DNA of 64,000 nucleotides, from assembly GCA_013306675.1 (NCBI GenBank), contig JABLUY010000155.1, positions 22,653 through 86,652 of the forward strand. The letters run 5' to 3'. The notes under the pieces are model-generated. The model worked only from the letters and a program-made list of their open reading frames with translations. It did no database searches and had not been told where the DNA came from. Shown in pieces: positions 17,476 to 27,300 of the stretch. Position numbers and translations under genes: made by a program. How positions within the stretch are numbered: position 1 is the first letter of the stretch; every line of letters begins with the position of its first letter. Origin of the DNA: Thraustochytrium sp. TN22 (Eukaryota > Sar > Bigyra > Thraustochytrida > Thraustochytriidae).

Positions 17476-18777
17476 ATGATGAAGCTGAGCGTGGCCGCGC
17501 TGGGCCCCAACGAGTCGTGGGTCCTGGTGACGGACAAGGGCGAGCCGCGGTTCTCGCAAAACGTGCCCAAGAACCTGCAAAAGCTGCTAAACAAGCACAC
17601 GGCGTCCAAGTACCGGCGCAAGCACCGGCTTATCAACCTGGTGGCCTTCTCGGAGGACAGCTACGTGGTCGGCTACCAGGACGGCTACTGCGACGTTGAC
17701 GGAGACTCGCAATTGAAGAAGTACATCAAGAAGTACTCGCCCATCGTCGACTTCGCCTTTGGTGGAGACGGCTCGTACGTCGGCTTCGGCAAGGGCGGCT
17801 CCTTCGGTTTGCGTGTGCCGCCTGATCTGAAGGCCGACCTGACCGCGGAGAGGCATCGGCACCCGAGCCGCGGCGCCGGCGTCACGTCCGTCGCGCTCGG
17901 CGCGGACGGCGCGTACTTTTTGCAGTTCGGCAACGCCAGGCAGGTCTACGGCGGCCCCTTGAAGCGGTCGCTGAAGAAGCTGCTCAAGGACCGCCACATG
18001 GCCATCGACACACTGGCACTGGCGCCCGACAGCGACAGCTACCTGGCCATCATGGAAGATAGGTCTTACTTTTGGGAGACCGGCCAGGCGCTGTCCAACA
18101 TGCTGGACACCGCCGGCTACGAGGCGGACCCCAAGGCCATCTCCTACACAGTGCCGACCATCTCGAGCGAGCTCGAGGACGGCCGCTCGCTCGACGCGCT
18201 CGCCGACGACCTGCACGACCGTCAGATCGACCCGTACGAGATCCCGGCGATCCGCTGCTTCGTGGAGAATAAAGCTCTCTACGCGCTCTCGCCTACCGAC
18301 AACCAACTCCTTTGGGCCTTCAACGAGGGCCGCATCAGGAGCGTCCCGGTCATCATTGACAATTCACTCACGCGCTACGACATGCGCAAGATCGCGCGCA
18401 CCGCCGCCTGGGAAATCGAGGTGGAGGAGCCCAAGCGCAAGCACCACCGCCGCCGCCACCGCAGCGCCTCCAGCTCGAGCCGCCACCGCCACCACGGCTC
18501 CAAGCACCGCTCCCACTCGCGCAGCCGCGATGGCCGCCACCACCGCCACCGCCGTGGCAAGTACGACTCCTCGGACTCCTCGGACTCTTCGGACTCTTCG
18601 GACTCCTCCTCGCAGTCCTCATCCTCGGAGTCTGACTCGGACTCCTCGCTCTCGGACTCGTCCTCCTCGACGAGCTCTTCCGGCTCCTACACGTCCTCGG
18701 ACTCCTCCGACTCCGACTCCGACTCGAGCTGGTCCTCGGACGGCTCCTTCCGCCGCCGTAGGCACCACCGCTACTAG
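17476..18777 (+). CDS. Repeat protein with Arg/His/Ser-Asp-rich tail, unknown function
   Basis: A 433-residue protein; two adjacent ATGs (17476, 17479) are possible starts. Residues about 1-215 hold roughly five degenerate repeats of 38-45 residues. Each has a core of the type Ala-x-Gly-x-Asp-Gly-Ser-Tyr followed by a glycine turn and a basic L-x3-LKK helix (for example ALGADGAYFLQFG and KRSLKKLLKD). This resembles repeat units seen in assorted protist and fungal proteins, but I cannot name the family. From about 319 the chain is HHRRRHRSASS-type, then a long Ser/Asp tract (SSDSSDSS) and a final RRRRHHRY, resembling SR-type splicing or nuclear-speckle tails. Nuclear role is a guess. Confidence 0.6.
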   Translation: MMKLSVAALGPNESWVLVTDKGEPRFSQNVPKNLQKLLNKHTASKYRRKHRLINLVAFSEDSYVVGYQDGYCDVDGDSQLKKYIKKYSPIVDFAFGGDGSYVGFGKGGSFGLRVPPDLKADLTAERHRHPSRGAGVTSVALGADGAYFLQFGNARQVYGGPLKRSLKKLLKDRHMAIDTLALAPDSDSYLAIMEDRSYFWETGQALSNMLDTAGYEADPKAISYTVPTISSELEDGRSLDALADDLHDRQIDPYEIPAIRCFVENKALYALSPTDNQLLWAFNEGRIRSVPVIIDNSLTRYDMRKIARTAAWEIEVEEPKRKHHRRRHRSASSSSRHRHHGSKHRSHSRSRDGRHHRHRRGKYDSSDSSDSSDSSDSSSQSSSSESDSDSSLSDSSSSTSSSGSYTSSDSSDSDSDSSWSSDGSFRRRRHHRY

Positions 18778-19436
18778 GCCTGAGCCGCTGCAGACCCACG
18801 GGCAAATCGCCGCTCAGAGACATTCTGGTCCTGCGGCCTGACCTGCCCGGCGAGACAAGTGTCGTCGCTCGTCCCGTCTCCGCGTGCGACGCAAATTCGC
18901 TTGATCACTGTGAACAAGATTTCCTGTCGCGTCCAACCAAGACCGTGCGCTCGGAAGCTTACCCTCTTTCCCTCCAGAACTGCAGCTGCGCGCGCCCCGA
19001 GAGAGCATAGCTACGGTAGTACACATTCCATGCATCAAGGAGCCTTACATTCATCGTCTTGACTGTTTTGTTCGTGCCTTTGTTTGGCTGAAGAAGCAGC
19101 ATTGGCTCTGCAGGCCAAAGAAAATATTTTAACCTGGAGCGCCTCTCGTGGGCCAGGGTGCAGGAAATAAGTCAATCCACTCCGCGTCGTTGCTCTGAAG
19201 CGATCATCCGGTGTTCTAGCCTAGGCTAGGCTAGAGCTCTAGAGCTAGTAGAGAGGTAGGCCTTTCTCGCCGGCGAGTCCGAGTCCGCGAGCTTGCAAGC
19301 CAGAGAGAGCCTAACGACCGCGCGCCCAAGCCAAGCAAGCACGCAAGGAAGCAAGCAAGCAAAACAGAACGCGAGCGCGGCGCGGGGCCGGAGCTGGAGA
19401 GCTAGCGCGCGCGGCGCGGCGCGCGGCACGCACACC
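18778..19436. other. Intergenic upstream of RFC2
   Basis: No gene seen. A lower-GC segment (18880-19200) is followed by a CTAG-rich tract (CTAGCCTAGGCTAGGCTAG) at about 19215-19255 and AAGCAAGCAAGCA repeats near 19330-19360, about 80-220 bp upstream of the RFC2 ATG. Confidence 0.45.
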
Positions 19437-20581
19437 ATGGCGAGCTCGTCGTCGTCCTCCTCCTCCTCCTCCTCGTCGTCGTCCGCCGCGGGCGGCAGCA
19501 GCTTCGCCGCCTTGGCCATGAAGCCGCCCGAAATGCCGTGGGTCGAAAAGTATCGGCCGCGCAAGGTACGTGGAGCCCTGGCTCGTGCGCGCGGCGAGCG
19601 TCGTCCGGAACTAACGTCCTCACCCCTCCACTTCTGTGCTTCTCCTCCCGGCCGCAGTTGGTCGACGTGGTTGGCAACCAAGAGACGGTGAAGCGGCTGG
19701 CGGTCATCGCCAAGCAGGGCAACTGCCCAAACATCATCATCGCGGGCCCGCCTGGCACGGGCAAGACGACGAGCATTTTGTGCTTGGCGCACGAGATGCT
19801 GGGCCCGGCGTACAAGGAGGCGGTGCTGGAACTGAACGCCTCGGACGACCGCGGCATCGCCGTTGTGCGCAACAAGATCAAGGCATTTGCGCAAAAGAAG
19901 GTGACGCTGCCGCGTGGCGCACACAAGATTATCATCCTGGACGAGGCCGATAGCATGACGTCGGCGGCGCAGCAGGCGCTGCGCCGCACCATGGAGCTGT
20001 ACGCATCGACGACGCGGTTCGCGCTGGCCTGCAACACGAGCTCCAAGATCATCGAGCCCATCCAGAGCCGCTGCGCCATCTTGCGCTACTCCCGCCTCAG
20101 CGATGCGGACGTGCTGCAGCGCATCAACATCGTGTGCGAGAAGGAGAGCATCGCCACCACGGAGAAGGGCCTCGAGGCCATCATCTTCACAGCCGAGGGC
20201 GACATGCGCAACGCACTCAACAACCTGCAGTCCACGCACGCCGGCTTCGGCTCTGTCACGGACGCCAACGTCTTCAAGGTCTGCGACCAGCCGCACCCGG
20301 GCGTCGTCGCCGACATCGTGCGCGCCTGCATGAAGGGCGACATCGACACGGCCACCGGCAAGCTCGACGAGCTTTACCGCCACGGCTACGCCGCCGCCGA
20401 CCTCATCAACACCTTCTTCAAGGTTACCAAGGCGCAGCAGGGAGTGCCAGAGCCTCTCAAACTTAGCTACATTCGCGAGATCGGCGTTACACACATGCGC
20501 GTGCTCGAGGGCATGGAGTCCAACCTCCAGCTTGCCGGTCTCCTCGCGCGCCTCTGCGCCATCGTGCAGGCTGACGCCTGA
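19437..20581 (+). CDS. RFC2: Replication factor C small subunit (human RFC2 / yeast Rfc4 type)
   Basis: Two exons, 19437-19565 and 19658-20581, give 350 residues, the usual length. RFC is the clamp loader that opens PCNA and places it on primed DNA in the nucleus. Visible: an N-terminal poly-Ser tract, [11 protein letters not shown] across the splice junction, Walker A GPPGTGKT (about 72), Walker B IIILDEAD (about 137), the QQALRRTME segment, and the SRC arginine-finger box IQSRC (about 178). The C-terminal EIGVTHM and [11 protein letters not shown] segments match the RFC2/Rfc4 subgroup rather than RFC3/4/5. Without the intron the frame is broken before [12 protein letters not shown], so the splice is required. 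It converges on APC11 with a 187-bp gap. Confidence 0.97.
19566..19657 (+). other. Intron of RFC2 (92 nt, phase 0)
   Basis: Donor AAG|GTACGTGG, acceptor CGGCCGCAG|TTGG. Removing it joins YRPRK directly to LVDVVGN, as in RFC2 orthologues. Confidence 0.95.
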
Positions 20582-20768
20582 TTGCTTCCATACTCAGGCT
20601 GGCTGGATGGTATGGTGATTTACGTACGTAAAGGAGAGAACAACATCTGCTGCCGACTCGCGTGTGACTCGGACTCGGACCGCGTTCATCTAATTCGTAG
20701 AACTCCCAGTTCGATTGAATCGAGATGCCCACCGTCCGTTCGTCCGTCCGTCGCCCCGCCGCATGCCA

Positions 20769-21158
20769 TCAGTTCCGGAACACCCAGTCGGCGCGGCACA
20801 TCGGGCACTGCTGCCGCGCATTCTGCTGCGCCTCCACCCACTTGACGATGCAGTGCATATGGAACGCGTGGTTGCACTCGCCCCACACGGGCGGGCACTC
20901 GTCGCCCGGCACGCTGCAGTCCGGGCAGCACGCATCAAATGGCATCCTGTCACTCGCCTCGCATCCGTCAGTTCCGCCGTCTCCCATCCGCAGCGCCCAG
21001 CACAACATCACCACGAGCGGCGCGGCCCTGTACGAGCGGCGCGGCCCTGTGCTCGCTTGCCCTTGCTGCCCCACGTACCGGCAGATGCCGCAGACGTCGT
21101 CGTCCACGTTCCACTTCCAGTTGGCCACGGCCTGCCACTTGACCACGCGCACCTTCAT
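20769..21158 (-). CDS. ANAPC11: Anaphase-promoting complex subunit 11 (RING-H2)
   Basis: Two exons on the minus strand, 21158-21079 and 20946-20769, give 85 residues, essentially the length of human APC11 (84). With APC2 it forms the catalytic core of the APC/C E3 ligase that drives mitotic cyclin and securin ubiquitination. Visible: the N-terminal MKVRVVKWQAVANWKW strand that inserts into the cullin, then the RING with CGICR, FDACCPDC, VPGDECPPVWGEC, HAFHMHCIVKW and CPMCR. The exon junction falls within an Arg codon (CG|G), restoring CGICRMPFDACCPDC. The intronic frame is open, so naive translation would insert foreign residues inside the RING. The divergent KIFBP gene shares its upstream region. 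Confidence 0.97.
   Translation of the reverse strand: MKVRVVKWQAVANWKWNVDDDVCGICRYVGQQGQASTGPRRSYRAAPLVVMLCWALRMGDGGTDGCEASDRMPFDACCPDCSVPGDECPPVWGECNHAFHMHCIVKWVEAQQNARQQCPMCRADWVFRN
20947..21078 (-). other. Intron of APC11 (132 nt, phase 2)
   Basis: Donor CG|GTACGTGG (minus strand, 21078) and acceptor GTGACAG|GATG (exon resumes at 20946). The length is a multiple of three and has no in-frame stop, so retention would give an extended protein with a disrupted RING. Confidence 0.93.
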
Positions 21159-21508
21159 CCCGCCGCCGCGCGCCGCCACGCGCCGCCACGCGCCGCGCCG
21201 CGCCGCCTCCGCGCCCGCGCGCCGCGACCAAACGGGGTCTGCCTGGCTGCCTGGCTGCCTGGCTGCCCGCCTGCCCCAGGCGAAAGCCCCACTTGCGCGG
21301 CGGCAGGCGCCCTTGCGCGCGCGAGAGCGCCACTTGCGCGCGCGGGAGCGCCACTTGCGCGCGCGCGTCATAGCCCACTTGCGCGGCGGGCGGCAACCGT
21401 CGCGATGCCGGTCAGGGCGCCTCCATCCGAGGCGTCGACCAAATTCGAATTCAAATCGGCAGCAGGCCCGAGGCGGAGCTCCGCGGCCCGCGCCGGGCGA
21501 GCACGAGC
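21159..21508. promoter_or_regulatory. Bidirectional APC11/KIFBP promoter region with CACTTGCGC cluster
   Basis: 350 bp between two divergent ATGs. It contains four exact CACTTGCGC sites (21290, 21331, 21352, 21376) and one CCTTGCGC, spaced about 20-40 bp. A TGGCTGCC repeat lies near 21245. The same motif clusters at 16.6 and 37.4 kb. The regulatory role is inferred. Confidence 0.5.
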
Positions 21509-23398
21509 ATGAGCGCGCCCGAGGAGGACGTCGCGGCGCCGCCCGCCGCGCCGCCCGCGACGTCCGAGGGCGCGGCTGGGCGCGGCGAGGCGGCTGGGAC
21601 GCGCGCGGGCGACCAAGGCCTGGGGGAGGAGCTGGAGCGCCAGCTCCTGGGCAGGTCCGAGGCCTTCGCGCGCGCGGTGCGCGAGGCGGAGGAGGCGGAG
21701 GCGCAGGAAAGCCCCGCGAGCGAGCCGTACAGGGCGAAATATGCGGCCAGGGAGGTGCTTTTGAAGGCGCTGGGCCAGATGAAGGACGAGGCAGAGGCCG
21801 CCATGCTGCGCGTGCGCATTGGCGTCAACATGTACCTGACGGAGGAGAATGCGGACGGGGAGCGCAGCATTAGGCAGGGCGCCGCCGCGCTGGAGGGTGC
21901 GCAGTCGTGGGGCGAGCTGGAAGCCGCGTTCGACGACGACGCCCGTGCGCCCGCAGACGCGGCGGACGTCCTGGGCGCGCTCGACGAGGCGCTCGACGAC
22001 AGCGCCGTCCAGCACCTCATGCGCGCCTACAACTACCTTGGCATCCTCTGGTCGCACCGCGCCGAGGGTACGCGCCGCGCTACCAAGTTCCTTTGCCGCG
22101 CCCGTGCCCTCGCCGAGCGCCGCTTCGGCACGGAGAACCGCCTCGAGGAGTACACGAGCACGCTCTTCTTCCTGGCACAGGTCATCGGCGAGGCCGGCGG
22201 CGCCGACGACGCGGCCGAACTCTGTGGCCGCACGCTGCGCCGCCAGGAGGCCTTCGGGCACGCCTATGAGCCGCTGCGCTGGGCGGCCAACGCGCTCGGC
22301 CTGTCTTCGTTCTTCCTCGCCAGCGGCGCCACCCGCGTCGCCTCGCACTGCATCTGCGCGGCGGGCCGCGCGCTCGACGCGCTCGACGACGCGCAGCAGG
22401 TCGGCGAGGACTTTGAGCAGCAGCGCGCCGACCTCGGCCGCTTTCGCGGGCAGCTATATGCGGAGATTCTGCGCCGCGCCTCTGCCGCACACCGGGGCGA
22501 GGCCATCGCAGACGACCCGGCCTCTGCGTGGACCAGCGCCGACGCACAGGCCGCCTTTGTAAACGACCAGCACTCGCTTGACGGACGTGCGAAGGACGAC
22601 ATTGTACCGTGCGCCGTGCAGGCGGTGACGGGCTTCGAAAGCGCGCGCGATCTCTTCAACCTCGCCAACACCTCCTTCGTGCAGGCGAAACGATTTTATG
22701 TGCTGGACGGCTACGTCGGCACGCACGTGAGCATTCTCCAGGCGCAGAGCCGCCTCTACAAGGACCTGAGCGACTTTGAGGAGGATCCGCGCCGATTCCT
22801 GGCCATGCAGAGCCGCCGCCAGAAGCTACTTGCGCACCTGCTTGATGACCTCAACCCGGAGATCTACATCAAGGAGCACCAGGAGGTCGCCTTCGAGCTT
22901 GGCAACGCAGCACGCATGGCGCTCGACGCGGAAGATCGCCTCGCCGCACCGCCGCAGGCCAAGGACGCCCAGGACCGCATGCTCTTCATGAAGCCGGCTG
23001 CCATCCAAAAGATCAACCAGAACGCCATGAAGGCCGTCAAGTACTTTGGCCACTTCATTAAGATGTTCGAGGAGGCCGAGAAGCGCGACCGTCAGCAAGA
23101 CCCGGACGGTGCCGACGATGACAGCGCTGCGGCCGAAGCCTTCCTCGTGCCCTTTTTCTCGGCACACTTTTGGACCATGCACGCCTACGGCAAGATGGTC
23201 CCACCCGACCCGCGCTCCGTGCCGGCGCGTGTGCTTTTCTTGCAAGAGCAGCTCAAGTTCGCCAAGCGGACTGCTGAGCTCGCCAAGGAGCGCCTGCACC
23301 CTGGCTCCAAGGCCTTTGCCACCGAGCGCAGCATCTGCGAGGACCTCGCCGAGCTATTGCCGCTGAAAATCGCCGCGCTTCAGGCCGGTACTGCCTGA
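21509..23398 (+). CDS. KIFBP: KIF-binding protein (KIFBP/KBP family)
   Basis: A 629-residue protein, close to the 621 of human KIFBP. The family is an all-helical TPR-like scaffold that binds and inhibits certain kinesin motor domains and is needed for microtubule-based transport. Supporting segments are spread along the chain: LMRAYNYLGILWSHR, STLFFLAQVIGEA, LRRQEAFGHAYEPLRWAANA, FNLANTSFVQAKRFYVLDGYVGTH, RRQKLLAHLLDDLNPEIY, VAFELGNAARMALD, and YFGHFIKMF near the C-terminus. An acidic Ala-rich leader precedes the domain. The start ATG at 21509 directly follows the CACTTGCGC cluster. The end is only 63 bp from the convergent gene. Confidence 0.88.
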   Translation: MSAPEEDVAAPPAAPPATSEGAAGRGEAAGTRAGDQGLGEELERQLLGRSEAFARAVREAEEAEAQESPASEPYRAKYAAREVLLKALGQMKDEAEAAMLRVRIGVNMYLTEENADGERSIRQGAAALEGAQSWGELEAAFDDDARAPADAADVLGALDEALDDSAVQHLMRAYNYLGILWSHRAEGTRRATKFLCRARALAERRFGTENRLEEYTSTLFFLAQVIGEAGGADDAAELCGRTLRRQEAFGHAYEPLRWAANALGLSSFFLASGATRVASHCICAAGRALDALDDAQQVGEDFEQQRADLGRFRGQLYAEILRRASAAHRGEAIADDPASAWTSADAQAAFVNDQHSLDGRAKDDIVPCAVQAVTGFESARDLFNLANTSFVQAKRFYVLDGYVGTHVSILQAQSRLYKDLSDFEEDPRRFLAMQSRRQKLLAHLLDDLNPEIYIKEHQEVAFELGNAARMALDAEDRLAAPPQAKDAQDRMLFMKPAAIQKINQNAMKAVKYFGHFIKMFEEAEKRDRQQDPDGADDDSAAAEAFLVPFFSAHFWTMHAYGKMVPPDPRSVPARVLFLQEQLKFAKRTAELAKERLHPGSKAFATERSICEDLAELLPLKIAALQAGTA

Positions 23399-23461
23399 CA
23401 TGAAACTTGTATTCTGTATCACGGGAAAGAGAAAAAGAAGGGAAGCGCAATGCTTTGCGAG

Positions 23462-24088
23462 CTACTTGCTCGCCGCGCTCTTGCCGGAGCGCGCCGATGC
23501 GGCCACCGAGGTGGTCTCCTGCAGCTCCTCCTCCAGCGCGTGCAGCTGAGCCTCCAGCCGCCGCTTGCGCGAGAGCAGCGCGTCTACGCGCTGCGTCGAG
23601 TCCGTGCGGCCCGTGAGCAACGCCGACGACCGCCCCGTGGAGTACGCATCAGACCACTCGCCCTCGCTATGGCAGTCGCAGCTGCAGTAGCTGGAGCAGT
23701 CCGAGGACGCAAGGCTGCTGCGGCACGACCCATGCGACCGAGCCGACGACCGCCCGGTTCGCGCGCTGGAGCCGCATCGGCAGCTGCACGACGACGTGCA
23801 GGAGCTCCTTGACGATGATGACCGCCCCGATCGTCGCCCCGTGAAGGACCTCGTCGACATGGAGCCCTCCGGACGCGCGCGGCCCGTCGCCGACCCGGCT
23901 GACCGCGCGCTGCTGCCATCGTGCCAGTCCAACATGCGGTTGCGCTTCGGGCGCGCCTGCCCATATCGCTCCACCTCCTCGCGCAGCGCGTCCTCCGACG
24001 CGAAAGCCTCCTGCAAGAAGCGCGACTGCTGCCAGTTGTGGTTCACGTGCCCATCCTTGTACAGGTGCTGCGCCATTTCGTTCGGCAT
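23462..24088 (-). CDS. Small Ser/Arg/Cys-rich protein with terminal coiled coil, unknown
   Basis: A 208-residue frame with ATG at 24088. The N-terminal third (QHLYKDGHVNHNW, QEAFASEDALREEVERYG) looks globular or helical. The middle is very Ser/Arg/Cys-rich with clustered SCSCRCGSS and SSYCSCDCHS motifs. The C-terminus (VDALLSRKRRLEAQLHALEEELQE) is a short coiled coil. Function not recognised. The clustered cysteines could be lipidated or bind metal (speculation). It converges on KIFBP and lies head-to-tail ahead of the next minus-strand gene. Confidence 0.5.
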   Translation of the reverse strand: MPNEMAQHLYKDGHVNHNWQQSRFLQEAFASEDALREEVERYGQARPKRNRMLDWHDGSSARSAGSATGRARPEGSMSTRSFTGRRSGRSSSSRSSCTSSCSCRCGSSARTGRSSARSHGSCRSSLASSDCSSYCSCDCHSEGEWSDAYSTGRSSALLTGRTDSTQRVDALLSRKRRLEAQLHALEEELQETTSVAASARSGKSAASK

Positions 24089-24388
24089 GGTGCCCGCCCT
24101 TTTCTTATTCCCTGCGCTGGTACCGCAGCGACCGCGACACCAAGAAGAAGAACGTGCTTGCTTTCTTGAAAGCTCTGCTCGCGTCGCGTCGACCCGCTGT
24201 CACCTCGCGCTTCGAGTTGCACTGCTGTCGCCGCGGCACCGACTGACTCGGACTCGGACCGAGTCCGCGCGGTACACACCCGCTGCGTCGTCAAAAGCGA
24301 ACTTTGACGTTCTCCGATACAAAAAGCAAGGGACCAACAGGGCGAGGGAGAGAAAGTGAGAGAAGAAGCAATAAGTCACATCAATCTG

Positions 24389-27300
24389 TCATTGATATAG
24401 AGTGGGGCTGAGGAGGGAGCTGTGGCGCACCTGTGAGGTGCGCATGGGTGAGGAGGAGGAGGCGACGCTGCCCGCCGCCGCCGCGCCGGGTACAAGGCTC
24501 ATCTTGGACGCGTTGCTAGAGCGCAGACGCGTGAGAGTGCTCTGCTTACGATTGAGCTCGCGCGTGCCATTTTTACCGGCGAGCGTCTTTGATTGCTTGT
24601 CCTGGCGAAGAAGGTGCGAGGAGAGCGCCTTTACGTCCTTGCGCGAGAAGCACGGAACAGACATATCCTTGCGCAGGACGTCCTTGTACAGGTCAGACGC
24701 GGCGATGGCCTCGGGGTGGCCGTACTGGGCGCGGCTGGAGCCCAGGAGGTTGAAGAGCATGCGATTATGCTGCATGAATTCGTGCATCTCCTCCCCGTCT
24801 GGCTCGCCTGTGTCGCGGCGGCGGCGGTAGCCGCGCACCGCGTTGCGCACAGCGTCCTCGTTCTCCACGGAAGGGCCCTTGCGCAGGAAGCGAAAGCACG
24901 ACTCCTCCGCGTCCGGATCCGAGGCGGTCGACTCGTCGTCGCTCTCGACGCCTTCGGAGTTCGTTGTGTTGGTGCTCTGGTGCGAGTCCGCCATTGCAAT
25001 GTTGCGGTCATCAGCCGCGCTTGACCGCCGACCGCCACGGCTCTTGCCGCTACCTTCGGAGCCGCTGTTGCTGCTGTTGCTGAACCGCATGCGGTTGCGA
25101 CTCCGCACGGCTGCCCCGTGCGAGGACTGCTTGGAGAGGTGCTCCTCGGCCGCCCCGCTGGACCTGACGCGCACGTTCGGGTTCGACTCCACAGGAATAC
25201 GCATGGTGGTCGATTTGACCAGGATCGAATTTAGCGAGCGCTCGACCTTTTCCAGCATCTCTGACTCCGTGGGCGACATGGGACGTTGCGCGAGCGACGC
25301 GGCGACGCCAGCAGTTGTGGAATGTGGAACGCCGCCAGGCGATAGCTGCCCTGAATCCCTTTGCACAAGGCGGGCCTTGGGCGCACGAGGCTTGGCGCCT
25401 AGGGCAATGCCCATGACCTCGCGGCCGGCCGCCTCGAGCGCACTCGCATCACTACGCGTGCCCGGGGCGTATTGCAAAATATAGACGAGGCGGTCCAGCA
25501 CCGCCGTCAGCAGGCTCCTGACCGCCTTGCCGCAGACGTTGGCCACACTCACCGAGTCGAGATCCTCCGGACGCGGCAAATGGGCCAGGTCGGCGGGCAC
25601 AGGGATTTGCAGACTGCGCGCGAGCGTGAGCGATCCCTCGATGAGGGACAGGATGAGACGATACGCCGAGCGGAAGTTGCCCTGCTGGTAGCGCATGCGC
25701 GCACTGCTCTCACTGACCTGCGTCTCGAGCATGCCAAGGTCCGCAATATCCTGCCCGGACGAGTCCACGCCATATTCGCGAGCATGCAGGAGCTGCGCGG
25801 TGGACTGGGCGAGACGCTGCTGGAGCGCCGCGTGCCGGTCGCGCGTCTCCTGCAGGTCCTTCTCAAGCTGTGCGCGTTTGGACTCCTGCGAGAAGAAGCG
25901 GTCCACGACCGTGCTCACATCCCATATGCCGGTGGCCTGCTGAATCTTGCGGATCGTCTTTTGGTATCGCGAGACGCTGCATCGCATGTTGGCCAGTACG
26001 CCCTCCGTTGCCGCCTTGCGCTTCGCGTTCACCTGCGACGTGTGCCGCAGACGCCGCTCCTGCCGCTTGGACACGTTGCCCTGCGCCAGCATCACGATTT
26101 CCTTGCGCCGCAACGCCGTGTCGATCTGCAGGATACGTAGCTGCTGCACTTCGGACAGAATCTGCGCGCGATTTGCGGATTTGCTCCTGTATTCCTCACG
26201 CGCCTTGTCCAGGTCACGGCTCAGGGCACCGCGCTTCAAGTGGAGGCCTTCTAGATCCTGCTGCGCCTTGGCGACCTTAACGCGCAGCTCGTTCAGCTCC
26301 AGGGTCGTTGCCTCAGCGTCTACAGTGGCCCTCAAACGTTCCGCTTGCTGCTTGGCTAGATTGCGCAAGTCCATGCTGCGGAGGACCATTTTCTGCATTT
26401 GGCGCTGCTTGAATGTCTCTGCGGCGTGCGCCTCTTGGATGCTTGCCATCTTCTCCTGTAAAGATCGCGCTTGCACAGAAAGAGTCTCGCGCTCTATCTC
26501 CAGCCGCGTGGTCTCCTCTGTCTCCCGATGAAGCAAGAGAGACACGCTCGTCAGGTCCTCCTGTCGCTTGTGCGAGGACTCCTCGAGAAGCGCCATGTTC
26601 TTGGCGAAGTCCGCGTTCTCCCGGACCAGCCGCTCAATCTCCTCCTGCAGTGTCGCGCGATTCATATGTGTGAGTTGCACGTCCACACGCGAGGCCATCG
26701 ATTCTGTCGAGGATGTCTGCCGCAGCTTAATGCTTGATTTGCGCATCGAGAACGACAGCTTGGGCCGCTGTACAGAGGGTCTCCGCTGCGCCATGTGCGA
26801 AAGGCGCTGCGATGACCGCTGGGAGGGCCGTGCCGCGAGAGAAGAATCGTCCTTGGGCAGCACCTTGAGTTCACGTTCCGGCTTGAGGCTCTGCACGCGT
26901 GTTTCCCGGGACCGAAGGCCGCCTTCGCCCTCTGGGGCGGCTCCTGGTGGCCGTCGCCGCGCCGTGCGCCCCGGCACAGGTTGCGCGAGGCGCTTGGCGC
27001 TCTGCTTTGGCGTCGGAGAGACCTGCTGGTTGCGTTGCGCCGGAGCCTCCGCGGGCGCCTGCGGCACAATAATACTCGGGAGGCCGCTCAGCGTGGATCC
27101 CCAGCGGCTCTGGTGCATGAGCATTGAGCTGTCGTGCTCTGATGAGCCGCACGGCAGCGTCGGCCCACGCGTCTTGAAGATGAAGTCGCCCGCCTCCTCT
27201 GCGCTGGGCCTTGTCTTTTCGTCACGCGGAGGGACCACGCCGCCCTCATCCTGCTCGCGCATCGCGCCGTCTCCATCCGAGTCGAGCAAGCCAACAATAT

